Shown here: one piece after another, positions 1-9,291 of the stretch
How the letters are laid out: each line of letters starts with the position of its first letter
Numbering within the stretch: position 1 is the first letter of the stretch
Source of the DNA: Crocinitomix algicola
Lineage (GTDB): Bacteria > Bacteroidota > Bacteroidia > Flavobacteriales_D > Crocinitomicaceae
DNA length: 64,000 nucleotides
Direction of reading: 5' to 3'
Assembly: GCF_001661595.2 (NCBI RefSeq)
Contig: NZ_LYPF02000010.1
Coordinates: 62,001-126,000, forward strand
The notes under the pieces: model-generated
Databases searched by the model: none
Told to the model about the DNA's origin: nothing
What the model saw: only the letters and a program-made list of their open reading frames with translations
Program-made: the position numbers and the translations under genes

Positions 1-210
1 TATATCGTAATTGATGAGGCTGTTTATCCATTAGAATTAACAAGTCAAGATAAAACGGGTTTAAAAATGAATCTAAATACAACTGTTGAGAGCGGAGATG
101 AAATTGAAATCTTATTTGATTTTAATGCACATGAATCAATTATTAAAACTGGATCTGAACGATATAAATTAAAACCTGTAGTTAAAGTATTAGAAGTTGA
201 GGTTAGTTAA
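1..210 (+). CDS. DUF4382-like protein, C-terminal fragment
   Basis: The frame is open from base 1 and ends with TAA at 208-210, so the gene begins left of the window and only its last 69 residues are visible. These resemble the end of DUF4382 proteins, which are usually exported or lipoproteins of Bacteroidota: an alternating beta pattern, a 'DFNAHESI' turn and a closing 'YKLKPVVKV' strand. The function of that family is unknown. A terminator-like hairpin follows at once, so this is the last gene of its unit. The family call rests on a short tail and is moderate. Confidence 0.55.
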   Translation, partial: YIVIDEAVYPLELTSQDKTGLKMNLNTTVESGDEIEILFDFNAHESIIKTGSERYKLKPVVKVLEVEVS

Positions 211-230
211 CACAACAAAATTCCGTCATG

Positions 231-263
231 AAAAAAGAGCAATTAACGTTGCTCTTTTTTTTT
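231..263 (+). terminator. Rho-independent terminator
   Basis: A perfect 12-bp inverted repeat (231-242 with 249-260, loop TTAACG) runs into a stretch of nine T residues on the + strand. It lies 20 bases after the DUF4382 stop codon and closes that gene. The A-run on the other arm is not needed for any minus-strand gene here. Confidence 0.85.
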
Positions 264-341
264 ACCTCTTATTCATCTACTAAATAGTACAATTAATCTA
301 ATATTTACCTAAAAATGGAAACAAAAGGTTTGAAACTTACG

Positions 342-349
342 TAACTTTA
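342..349 (+). promoter_or_regulatory. Putative -7 box of the T9SS surface-protein operon
   Basis: TAACTTTA matches seven of the eight positions of the Bacteroidota -7 element TAnnTTTG (last base A instead of G). It is 65 bases before the ATG at 415 and is the best candidate in the 150-base gap after the terminator. No convincing -33 TTTG sits at the usual 17-23 base spacing, so this is tentative. Confidence 0.35.
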
Positions 350-414
350 CACCAAACCACTAACTACTCATCGAAAATTCAACCTACAATTGATTTTCGA
401 TTTAATACAATGTC

Positions 415-3400
415 ATGGCTAAGTATCTATACATACTTATAATTGGTATTTCAATTTTCTACTCTAATCTTTCACACTCAGGTGAAATTATAGTAACCTC
501 TATTGCGAACAGTGGTGATGGAAGTCTGCGAGACGCAATCTCAGAAGCAGAATCAAATGACACCATAATTATAGCGGTAAAAGGCACCATTTTCTTAGAT
601 TCACCTATCGATTTCTTTGAGAAAAACAATCTCACCATAATTGGACCTTATCCTAAACATCTTAAAATTTCCCCTACTGCAGGATGCGCTGGTAACCTCT
701 TTAACATAAGCCTTTCTTCAAACTTAAAATTTCTAGGAATTGGTTTTGACGATGGAAATTCCAACACTCGCCAGGTGAGAATTTCAAATAACTCCAGCGA
801 TATTCTTTTTCAAAGCTGTTTATTCCAAGATAATGCCGTAGACTTAAATGGCCCAGCAGCCGAAATAAGCAATTCAACCGCAACCTTTTCAAAATGTTCA
901 TTCATTGATAATAGTGGTGTTGATGGTGGTGCAATGTATATCACTAGTAACGCTAACGTTACTGTAATAAATTGCTCGTTTATAGACAATAGCGCAACAT
1001 CAAGTGCAGGTGCCTTATACGCAAATAATGGTTCTACAGTTCAACTTTTGTTTTGTTCTATTTTTAACAATTCAGCAGCTATTGTCTCGGAAGCTATTAG
1101 AACAACCATAGGCACAACAATTTATTTAGAAAATTGTGCAATTGCTTTTAATGGTGGATTATTAGCAAAGCAACTTCATATGGAAGGTGATGTAATTTCT
1201 AATGGCGGAAATTGCATTCGTTTAAACTTACTAACGGAACTCACCGATATGCCTGCGGCAGAAGAAGGGGACTACACCTCGTTCCTTCTTTTCAATAGTG
1301 GTTTAAGGTCTGAAATGAAAGAAGATGGATTTGGTTTAAAGTATTATCCAATCATAAGCCCTACAAGTACGTTTGTTAACCGTAAACCTCATACTGAAAC
1401 AACACCACTATATGATGGCAGGAATGCTCCCAGAATTTTAGGTGGTGGAACTAGTGACACTTATTTTTCTGATGCCGGAGCGATTGAATATTCACACCTC
1501 CGTGTGACTTCAAATTCACCAAGCTCGGGCACATCAAACTCACTAGGTTGGGCCATTTTGCCCGAACAACGAAAGGATACATTAAACTACATTGAATTTG
1601 ATTTGAGCTCTCCAACACCATTAGAATTAATGAGTTTAATAACACTTGAAGGTGAAGGTTATATCATTGATGGATACTCTCAACCGAATTCAGTGATTCC
1701 AGGCCCTTCAATTGACGGCACACACCTCACTCCGCCTAATTTACCCATTGACATAAACAATCCAAGTTCTTCTGGGTTTGGCATCACACTGGAAACAGGA
1801 GCTGAAAATTCAGTTATACAAGGTGTAAGAATTAGGAATTTTGAATCATCAGGAATTGAAATAAACACTGATAAAATAAGTGTTTACGGATGTGAAATAG
1901 GTATCGACAATTTAGCCAACGAACAAGGTAATGGAAAATCAGGCATCCGTATTAATAGCGATAATAATCACGTAGGTGGTCGACAAATATACAAGAGGAA
2001 CACACTGAGTGGTAATGGTTTGGACCTTGACGAAGAACAGGCAAACCTATCTATAAATGGAGATAACAACCTGGTATTTAACACCTTAATTGGCTGCCAT
2101 CCTAACGGAACATCCCCTATTGTAGCAAGCGATACCACCGAAGTAGGTTTATACCTCAATGGAAACGGAAATATAATTGGATTAGCAAAATGGAATGGAG
2201 GAAACGTAATTTCCAAAAATAAAACCGGCATACTCGCGACTAAAAATGCTGTGAACAACTACATAAGATCCAACCACATTGGGACCGATTGGAATGGGAT
2301 AATAACTTTAGGAAATAGCGCTGCAGGAATTCACCTTAATGGAGCTAAAGAAAATACGATTGGAGGACTTAAAATTGATGCTGCAAATATCATTACAAAC
2401 AACGACGTGGGTATCGCTTTAAATTCTGACGTGACTGCAGCAACAAACAACCTTATAATTGGGAATAGAATTTTCAACAACACCCATCAAGGAATTGATC
2501 TTGAATACAATAACATTATTTTGGATAACGATGGATTAATCAATGCAACTGAACAAAATTTTGGTTTAGATTTTCCAGAATTAATTAAATCCGAAAGCTG
2601 TGACTCAATCGAGACAATTACTACGTATCAAGTAAGTGTACCTGCAGGGGAAAATTATTTAATGGAGTTCTTTTCCGTATCAAGTCCGGACCCAACAAAC
2701 GGAGAAGGAGAATTTATAGTGGGCAGAGATACGATTACGGTAACCAGCAACCCCCAAACGTTTACATTTAACCATGGAGAACTACTCGAAACTGGTCTAA
2801 CCCTAACCGCAACAATTACACAAATTGCATCAAAAAACACTTCTGAATTCGGCACCAATGTTGTGACTGCAATTATTGAAGGTGACCCCAGTTTTTTATA
2901 TGAAGACATCTGTCCTTTTGAGGATGCCACTCCAATAGTTGAAGGAGACTTGGGAGGCTCATTTCGATTTCTTAGTGATCCTTTAGACGGAGCAACAATT
3001 AATCCTACAACGGGTATTGTTAGTGACGGCATTGAAGGAAGTAGCTATACAATTATCTACGGTTTTCCAGTATGTACGAACGAAGATACCACAACATTCA
3101 CGGTAACAACAGTGCAAGAGGAATTTAGCTTTCCAGACTTTTGTGTCATAGGAGATGAAGCAGGAAGTATACCTGAAGCAGAAGATCCGTTAAACGCTAG
3201 TTACTCATTAATTGATGTTATGGATGATGCCGTTATCAATTCAACAACAGGATTAATTACAAATCCAACTGAAGGAACCATCTACACTGTTATTAATACC
3301 GTATCAATTGACGGTTGTACTGAACACGACACGCTGACTGTTGAGGCCATTTTGGTTAACGAAACATTCGAAATCGATGATTTCTGTTTTGGTTCAAATG

Positions 3401-5562
3401 GTTTACCATACGACATTGCCGATGCTTCAGGCACCTTCTCTTTCTCCCCTGATCCAATGGATGGAGTGATCATCAATGATGATGGTGAAATATTAAATGC
3501 ACAGGAAAATGCCACTTATTTTATTAAATACCTGGTTAGCAATGAAGGCTGCACTGATAGCTTAATTCATGAAGTTAATGTTATTACACCCAATTCTAAT
3601 TTTACTTTCGATGATTTTTGCCCTGGTGACTCTAGCTCTACTCCAATACCTGAAGAAGTTGGTGGAGTTTATTCATTTGAAACTTTACCTGATGAAGATG
3701 AGTCAATTGATCCAGTTTCTGGAATAATTTTAAATCCAGTTGAAGGAACTACATATCGTGTAATTTATGAAAACTATCTTGATGAATGTGCCTATTCAGA
3801 CACTGTCGAGGTTCATGCGATAGAAGTGAATGAAACTTTTACATTAGAAGATTTTTGTTGGGAATCTGGATCAGATATTGCAAGTCCTGAAAGTCCCGGC
3901 GGTAGTTTCTCATTTGGCATTCCGCTACCAGCTGATGGTGCTAGCATAAACCCAACAGACGGACAAATTTCGGGAGCAACGGAAAATGAGGAATACACAG
4001 TAAAGCATACCATCACAACAGCAGGCTGTACTCAATCTGACAGTCTAATTGTTTTAGCTATTGGGGTAGATGAGAGTTTTATATTTGAAGACTTTTGCCC
4101 AGCTGAAGAATCTCCTGCTCCAATTGTCGCAACTGAAGGAGGCACATTTTCATTTGGAATTGAACCAACTGACGATGAAAGCATTAACGAATTAACAGGA
4201 GTATTATCCAATACAGTAGAAGGAACTACTTATAATATTGTTTATACCGTGACTGATTTGACAGGTTCATGCACAGAAAGTAGTCACGAAACAGTTAATT
4301 CGTTAGGGATTGATGAAAGTTTTAGTTTTGACAACTTTTGTGCAGAATTTTCTGGAATCCCCTCAGATATTGCGACTGCCGGTGGAGTCTTTAGTTTAAT
4401 CAGTCCAATCATCGGATTAGCAGAAATAAATTCAGAAACAGGCGTGTTGACTGGAGCTGAACCCGGTGCGAATTACAAAGTCTCCTATACTGTCGGAGAA
4501 TGTTTTGAAAGTGATACCATTACCGTATTTGCCAAAGGATCAGACACAGCTCTATTTACCTATTCTAACTTTTGCCAGAACTTAACTGGCATACCTGAAA
4601 TTTCAGGAACAATTGGTGGTTTTTTTGATTTATTCCCCCTATTGCCCGAAATGGAAGCATCCATCAATGCAAGTACTGGAGAAATTAGCAGTATGACAAG
4701 TGGGGATTTGAATGTAAGATATATTTCACCTGGCTCTATCGAAACCTGCCAAGACACCCTCATTCAAACAGTTAGCATATTGCCAATTCCGAAAATTACT
4801 TCTGTTTCATCCACCAAAACAACCTATTGTGATACAAAAGACATTCAACCAATTAACATCGAAGAATATTCAAACCTTGAAAAAGTATATTGGTACACCA
4901 GTTATCCAGCTGGAATCATTGTCGATTCAAGTTTTAGCTATATTCCTGACACCCTTATTTTAGGTTCAAACATCTTTTATTTTGAAGGAATAAGTGCTGA
5001 AGGATGTTATAATTCAGTTGGAGAATTTTCACTCTTTCTTTCAGATACATCAGGCATGAAAGCAGGTGAAGATCAAAAAGTTTGCCTAGGGTCTCCTGTA
5101 ACGATTGAAGCTTTTGGTGGAAACTCATACTACTGGAACACCACTGTACCCATTACTGATCCAACTGCGCAACGCTTGAATATTTTTAGCTTAAATGAAC
5201 AACACTATCCTGTTGAAATAACTAATATAGATGGATGCATTGTGAATGACACAGTTAAAGTTAGCTTTAAGGACCAAATTGAATGTCAAATCGATATCTA
5301 CAATGCTTTTTCTCCGAACGAAGATGGTAAAAATGATTTTTGGTACATCGAACACCTAATCAATTATATGCCAAACACCGTTTATATCTACAATAGATGG
5401 GGGAATGAAGTAAATCGAATTGAAAATTACGATAACCTTAATTCTTATTGGTCAGGTAAAGACAAATGGGGAAACGATTTAGCTCCCGACACATATTATT
5501 ACGTTGTGATTACAGAAAATGAGGATTATAATCAAGCGGGGTGGGTACAAATTGTGAGATAA
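415..5562 (+). CDS. Giant cell-surface protein, beta-helix plus eight repeats, T9SS type B sorting domain
   Basis: A 1715-residue exported protein. Residues 1-23 form a signal peptide. The motif 'GDGSLRDAISEAESNDTI' then opens a right-handed parallel beta-helix region (roughly 25-780) rich in N-x-I/F rungs. Residues ~825-1455 hold eight repeats, described separately. Residues ~1625-1715 carry 'AFSPNEDGKNDFW' and 'YNRWGNEV', the hallmark of the gliding-motility-associated CHU_C domain, which is the T9SS type B C-terminal signal. It is therefore probably exported across the outer membrane by T9SS and anchored on the surface or released as an adhesin. The next gene, PorP/SprF, overlaps its stop codon as TAATG; such pairing of type B cargo with SprF-like genes is well known. 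Ligand unknown. Confidence 0.88.
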   Translation: MAKYLYILIIGISIFYSNLSHSGEIIVTSIANSGDGSLRDAISEAESNDTIIIAVKGTIFLDSPIDFFEKNNLTIIGPYPKHLKISPTAGCAGNLFNISLSSNLKFLGIGFDDGNSNTRQVRISNNSSDILFQSCLFQDNAVDLNGPAAEISNSTATFSKCSFIDNSGVDGGAMYITSNANVTVINCSFIDNSATSSAGALYANNGSTVQLLFCSIFNNSAAIVSEAIRTTIGTTIYLENCAIAFNGGLLAKQLHMEGDVISNGGNCIRLNLLTELTDMPAAEEGDYTSFLLFNSGLRSEMKEDGFGLKYYPIISPTSTFVNRKPHTETTPLYDGRNAPRILGGGTSDTYFSDAGAIEYSHLRVTSNSPSSGTSNSLGWAILPEQRKDTLNYIEFDLSSPTPLELMSLITLEGEGYIIDGYSQPNSVIPGPSIDGTHLTPPNLPIDINNPSSSGFGITLETGAENSVIQGVRIRNFESSGIEINTDKISVYGCEIGIDNLANEQGNGKSGIRINSDNNHVGGRQIYKRNTLSGNGLDLDEEQANLSINGDNNLVFNTLIGCHPNGTSPIVASDTTEVGLYLNGNGNIIGLAKWNGGNVISKNKTGILATKNAVNNYIRSNHIGTDWNGIITLGNSAAGIHLNGAKENTIGGLKIDAANIITNNDVGIALNSDVTAATNNLIIGNRIFNNTHQGIDLEYNNIILDNDGLINATEQNFGLDFPELIKSESCDSIETITTYQVSVPAGENYLMEFFSVSSPDPTNGEGEFIVGRDTITVTSNPQTFTFNHGELLETGLTLTATITQIASKNTSEFGTNVVTAIIEGDPSFLYEDICPFEDATPIVEGDLGGSFRFLSDPLDGATINPTTGIVSDGIEGSSYTIIYGFPVCTNEDTTTFTVTTVQEEFSFPDFCVIGDEAGSIPEAEDPLNASYSLIDVMDDAVINSTTGLITNPTEGTIYTVINTVSIDGCTEHDTLTVEAILVNETFEIDDFCFGSNGLPYDIADASGTFSFSPDPMDGVIINDDGEILNAQENATYFIKYLVSNEGCTDSLIHEVNVITPNSNFTFDDFCPGDSSSTPIPEEVGGVYSFETLPDEDESIDPVSGIILNPVEGTTYRVIYENYLDECAYSDTVEVHAIEVNETFTLEDFCWESGSDIASPESPGGSFSFGIPLPADGASINPTDGQISGATENEEYTVKHTITTAGCTQSDSLIVLAIGVDESFIFEDFCPAEESPAPIVATEGGTFSFGIEPTDDESINELTGVLSNTVEGTTYNIVYTVTDLTGSCTESSHETVNSLGIDESFSFDNFCAEFSGIPSDIATAGGVFSLISPIIGLAEINSETGVLTGAEPGANYKVSYTVGECFESDTITVFAKGSDTALFTYSNFCQNLTGIPEISGTIGGFFDLFPLLPEMEASINASTGEISSMTSGDLNVRYISPGSIETCQDTLIQTVSILPIPKITSVSSTKTTYCDTKDIQPINIEEYSNLEKVYWYTSYPAGIIVDSSFSYIPDTLILGSNIFYFEGISAEGCYNSVGEFSLFLSDTSGMKAGEDQKVCLGSPVTIEAFGGNSYYWNTTVPITDPTAQRLNIFSLNEQHYPVEITNIDGCIVNDTVKVSFKDQIECQIDIYNAFSPNEDGKNDFWYIEHLINYMPNTVYIYNRWGNEVNRIENYDNLNSYWSGKDKWGNDLAPDTYYYVVITENEDYNQAGWVQIVR
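2890..4782 (+). repeat. Eight in-frame ~75-80-residue repeats in the surface protein
   Basis: Eight units each begin with the pattern F-x-[FLIY]-x-[DN]-[FI]-C (EDIC, PDFC, DDFC, DDFC, EDFC, EDFC, DNFC, SNFC). They continue through 'GG-x-FSF', 'IN-x-x-TG-x-I', 'EGTTY-x-V-x-Y' and usually end with a second cysteine near 'GC-x-x-SDT'. Spacing is about 73-80 codons. The DNA copies have diverged strongly, so the array is old and not a recent slippage product. Two cysteines per unit suggest one disulphide-stabilised Ig-like module per repeat; this is inference. Confidence 0.8.
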
Positions 5563-6470
5563 TGAAATACATCATCTACATATCATTTTTATTGAGTTCT
5601 AATTTATATGGTCAATTAGATGCGCTCTACAGTCAATACACTTTCAATCAATTCAACATTAACCCTGCCTACGCAGGTTCGCGAGATGCGATGAACGTTA
5701 ATCTAACAGGAAGAAGTCAATGGTTAGGTTTGTCAGGCGCACCTAACACGCAAAATGTCGCTATAAATTCACCGGCATCAAACTATAATTTGGCATGGGG
5801 ATTTGATGCAACTCATGACCAATATGGACCATATAATCATTTTAGCGCTCAAGGGGCACTGGCATATAGATTAAGGCTAGAACGAGGCAACTTACATTTA
5901 GGACTTAGAGGGGGCGCATACAATCTTGTTCTTGATCATGCACAGTTAAAGTTTAGAGAAGATAATGACCAACTCGATAATCAAACAAAATACAGTTCAG
6001 TTGTACCAAACTTCGATTTTGGCTTATATTATTATTCGCAAAAGTTTTATGCAGGACTTTCTATTAATCATCTTACGGCTTCAAAGTTTCATTTCCAAGG
6101 CCTGAACAATGAACTATACCATTTAAACCAACAGGTGCACTTAATGGCGGGTTATGTTTTTAATTTAAATCCGCAGATTCTGTTAAAGCCGACTGTCTTA
6201 ATAAGATATGCACAACCTCAAACAATAAGCACTGATTTGAACGCCAATTTTATGTTTTATCAAAGATTTTGGCTCGGTATTGGTACACGAAATTTAAATA
6301 GTCTGAACTTTTTGGGCGATTTATACGTAACAGATTATTTGAGGATAGGATACTCATACGATATGACACTAACCGAACTACAAAAGTTCGCAAATGGATC
6401 GCATGAAATTTTAATTGGCTTCGACTTTAACGTAAAAAAACCAATAGTAACATCGCCTCGCTATTTATAA
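5562..6470 (+). CDS. PorP/SprF family type IX secretion outer-membrane protein
   Basis: A protein of 302 residues with signal peptide (1-17, ending 'NLYG') and the family signature near the mature N-terminus: 'QYTFNQFNINPAYAGSRD', then 'GRSQWLGLSGAP'. The rest alternates like an outer-membrane beta-barrel with repeated Y/F-G motifs. Length agrees with the ~300-residue family. PorP/SprF proteins bind or help secrete type B T9SS cargo. The ATG at 5562 overlaps the upstream TAA, which favours translational coupling; an in-frame ATG at 5541 would add seven residues ahead of the signal peptide and is less likely. Since it sits beside one particular cargo gene, it is probably a dedicated partner for that cargo and not the core PorP. 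Confidence 0.88.
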   Translation: MKYIIYISFLLSSNLYGQLDALYSQYTFNQFNINPAYAGSRDAMNVNLTGRSQWLGLSGAPNTQNVAINSPASNYNLAWGFDATHDQYGPYNHFSAQGALAYRLRLERGNLHLGLRGGAYNLVLDHAQLKFREDNDQLDNQTKYSSVVPNFDFGLYYYSQKFYAGLSINHLTASKFHFQGLNNELYHLNQQVHLMAGYVFNLNPQILLKPTVLIRYAQPQTISTDLNANFMFYQRFWLGIGTRNLNSLNFLGDLYVTDYLRIGYSYDMTLTELQKFANGSHEILIGFDFNVKKPIVTSPRYL

Positions 6471-6471
6471 G

Positions 6472-8736
6472 ATGAAAAGAATATTGAACATATTATTGCT
6501 GCTCATTGCTAGTTCTTCAATTGCCCAAGTGTACGAAATTGAAGAAATTGAATACGTTGCAACGCTCCAAAATTTAAATGGAATTAATGAAAAAACAAAT
6601 GAGTTTTCTCCTTACGTCATTGGCAACACCATTTATTTCACATCTTCAAGACCATACAATCAGCATACTATTGGGGAGAATAACTGGGATAAAAACGCCT
6701 ATTTAAATATTTTTTACGGTCAATTATCGAAGGCTAAAAAGGGAGGGATGAATGCCCATAACATAAAATTACTTTCAAACAAGTTAAATACCGGTCAACA
6801 CACTGGCCCAATTAGCTTTAGCCCTTCAGGTGACACGCTGTTTTTTACACGTGTTATACTCGTTGAAAAAGGGACGGAACCGGTTTACAGACCACAACTA
6901 TTTGCAGCTATAAGAAAAAAAGGAAGCTGGAAAAAAATCAAACGACTACCCTTTTCCCTCAATGAAAATTCTTACGGCCACCCATCGTATGATCCCTTAA
7001 AAAATAGATTATATTTTACATCAGATCGACCAGGAGGAAAAGGAAAAAATGACATTTATTATGTAGAAAAATCGCCAAATGGATGGTCGGATCCAGTCAA
7101 CGTTGAATATTTAAATACGGCTGCCAACGAAGAGTTTCCCTTTGCTATTGGTGGAAAACTCTTTTATTCTAGCGATAAAGCTGGAGGAAAAGGTAAGTTA
7201 GACATATATTATAGTTCCCCAGAAGAAGGATTATTTCCGCTACGTGTAGAAGGACTTAATACTCCACATGACGATTTTGGTGTAAGTGTTTTAAGTGATT
7301 TAAGTGCTGGTTATTTCTCTTCCAATCGAACTGGTAATGATGATATATATTACTTTACTTTTGACCGAACAATAACAGTCAAAAACCAGCTTTCGGGTGA
7401 ATTTAAATATAATTCTAAACCCGGAAATCCTGCCAAGCTTACGGTACAACTTGTCAGTGATCAAGAGTTTGTTTACGAAGAAAAAACAAATGACGAAGGT
7501 AAATTTAAATTTGATGATATTGAACTAGACAGTAATTTCACATTTCAACTTGAGGGAGATTCAACAAATGATTTAAAACTAGATTTTTATGATGACAATG
7601 GCAACCCGCTAGCTAGTTTTTTATTGGGAGAAGACGGTGCGTTTACATTTAAAAAACTCTATTATGATAAGAGTAGTATTCTAAATTTTATTCCTGAGGA
7701 TATGATTGATTTTGATGCTGGATTTGCAAAGTTATCAGGTAAAGTACTGAGTGAAAATAGACCTAACAAACCCTATACCAACCTCCAAATCAACTTAAAA
7801 AATAAAAATGGGGAAATTACACATACCACTAAAAGTGACAAACATGGAAACTTCGTCTTCAATGATTTAAATATTTTTGAAGATTATTATGTCGATATTC
7901 CCGCATGCGCTGATGACCTTTTAATTTTCATCTACAGTTCGGATGACAATATCTATACTCAACTAAAATGTAGCAGTAATGATGGGTTCGTTTTTAGAAA
8001 ATTAAGACCCGACATCGGAAACCCTTTAACGCTAATTGAAGAAACAAAAGAAAATGATTTTCTCTTGAACACGGCTGAATTAGTTGGTAAATTCCGACCT
8101 CTTAATTCTACAACACCAATTCAATGTTTAGTAAAAGTTTACGATGATGAAAATATATTTTTAGATGCTGTAGAATCTGACAAACTTGGTAATTTTAGAT
8201 TCACCGATTTTAGCAGCGAAAACACCTATAAGTTTAAAGCTGAGACACATATACCTCTAGAACTATCCCTTTACAACCGTTACAACCGTGAAATCGCTGT
8301 ATTGCAAGAAGAAGATAACAACTATTTTATTTTCAGACCTATGGGATTTCATGCAACAAATTCATTATCTTTATTGGAACCAGGGGTAGAGTTTGAGATT
8401 GATTTGCTAAACCGATATGAAGCAATTCTCGTTCACTTTAACACCAATCAATCAGCAGTGATGAATGAAGAGATAGAACGAATGAAGCCTTTAATTAAAA
8501 TATTAAAAAATCATCCTGAACTTAAACTTTCAATAAGTGCTTATGCTGATGCCACTGCATCGGAAGAGTACAACTTTATCCTTTCCAAAAAAAGAGGAGA
8601 GTGGATACTTAATTATTTAACAAACCAAGGTATAAGCAAAAATAGGTTTACCATTAATGCTTATGGCGAATCAAAACTGCTCGATCCAGAGAACGATGCA
8701 GTAAATCGTCGTGCCGAACTAAGATTATACAAATAG
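6472..8736 (+). CDS. OmpA-family protein with PD40 propeller and carboxypeptidase-regulatory-like modules
   Basis: A protein of 754 residues. A signal peptide (1-19) is followed by WD40-like PD40 repeats over ~40-295 ('YFTSDRPGGKGKNDIY', 'LFYSSDKAGGKGKLDIY', 'YFSSNRTGNDDIYYF'). Several carboxypeptidase-regulatory-like beta-sandwiches lie at ~310-610. A C-terminal OmpA peptidoglycan-binding domain covers ~645-754, with 'HFNTNQ', 'YADATASEEYN' and 'NRRAELRL'. This resembles PorE-type proteins, which tether T9SS parts to peptidoglycan, and tandem porP/sprF-ompA pairs are common in Bacteroidota. It starts one base after the PorP/SprF stop, so the two are co-transcribed. Calling it porE itself would be an over-reach, because genomes carry several such paralogs. 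Confidence 0.82.
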   Translation: MKRILNILLLLIASSSIAQVYEIEEIEYVATLQNLNGINEKTNEFSPYVIGNTIYFTSSRPYNQHTIGENNWDKNAYLNIFYGQLSKAKKGGMNAHNIKLLSNKLNTGQHTGPISFSPSGDTLFFTRVILVEKGTEPVYRPQLFAAIRKKGSWKKIKRLPFSLNENSYGHPSYDPLKNRLYFTSDRPGGKGKNDIYYVEKSPNGWSDPVNVEYLNTAANEEFPFAIGGKLFYSSDKAGGKGKLDIYYSSPEEGLFPLRVEGLNTPHDDFGVSVLSDLSAGYFSSNRTGNDDIYYFTFDRTITVKNQLSGEFKYNSKPGNPAKLTVQLVSDQEFVYEEKTNDEGKFKFDDIELDSNFTFQLEGDSTNDLKLDFYDDNGNPLASFLLGEDGAFTFKKLYYDKSSILNFIPEDMIDFDAGFAKLSGKVLSENRPNKPYTNLQINLKNKNGEITHTTKSDKHGNFVFNDLNIFEDYYVDIPACADDLLIFIYSSDDNIYTQLKCSSNDGFVFRKLRPDIGNPLTLIEETKENDFLLNTAELVGKFRPLNSTTPIQCLVKVYDDENIFLDAVESDKLGNFRFTDFSSENTYKFKAETHIPLELSLYNRYNREIAVLQEEDNNYFIFRPMGFHATNSLSLLEPGVEFEIDLLNRYEAILVHFNTNQSAVMNEEIERMKPLIKILKNHPELKLSISAYADATASEEYNFILSKKRGEWILNYLTNQGISKNRFTINAYGESKLLDPENDAVNRRAELRLYK

Positions 8737-8739
8737 ATT

Positions 8740-9291
8740 ATGGAGGACAACCTCGACTATCTTTCAACTTTTCACGACAGCAATGACACGGGTCGGGTAA
8801 TGCTTGTTTATGATGGCGTTATGACCAAAGAGTTGATTGCTGCATTTATAAATCGTTTAAAAATTGACATTGAAAGAACCCATGTTTCAAAGCAGGAAAA
8901 AAAACGCTTTTTTGCGATTGTTGTTGAATGCATTCAAAACTTATCGAAACACGGTAATGTTTCAGAGCAAAATAACACCAAATTTCTAATTCTTGTGGAA
9001 AAGGAAGTGGACCAACTAAAAATCTCAACCGGAAATACAGTAGACAAGGATAAACAACATGAAATTGCAGAGCGAATTGACCTTGTTAATAGCAAAAATC
9101 AAGAAGAATTACAGGAATTGTATCGCCATGGAATTGTGAATAATGTTTTAACAGACAAAGGCGAAGCAAGCCTAGGCTTAATTGATATTGCTAGAAAATC
9201 CGATGATAAAATCAAATATCAATTCCAAGAAATTGATGCGCAAAAATCATTCTTCCTTTTTCAAACACAAATTCTGACTAATAAAGATTAA
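8740..9291 (+). CDS. SiaB-like (DUF6272) GHKL-type protein kinase
   Basis: A soluble protein of 183 residues. It looks like the SiaB/DUF6272 family: an N-box-like segment 'ECIQNLSKHG' (E63, N67) and a late 'GEASLGLIDIARKS' segment that resembles the G2 glycine motif of GHKL ATPases. In Pseudomonas, SiaB phosphorylates SiaC and thereby controls the diguanylate cyclase SiaD and aggregation; many Bacteroidota carry siaB-like genes with a DUF1987 SiaC partner. No SiaC is nearby here. It begins three bases after the OmpA gene's stop, so it is the fourth gene of the surface operon. Its 3' end overlaps the convergent radical SAM gene by 14 bases. Confidence 0.72.
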   Translation: MEDNLDYLSTFHDSNDTGRVMLVYDGVMTKELIAAFINRLKIDIERTHVSKQEKKRFFAIVVECIQNLSKHGNVSEQNNTKFLILVEKEVDQLKISTGNTVDKDKQHEIAERIDLVNSKNQEELQELYRHGIVNNVLTDKGEASLGLIDIARKSDDKIKYQFQEIDAQKSFFLFQTQILTNKD

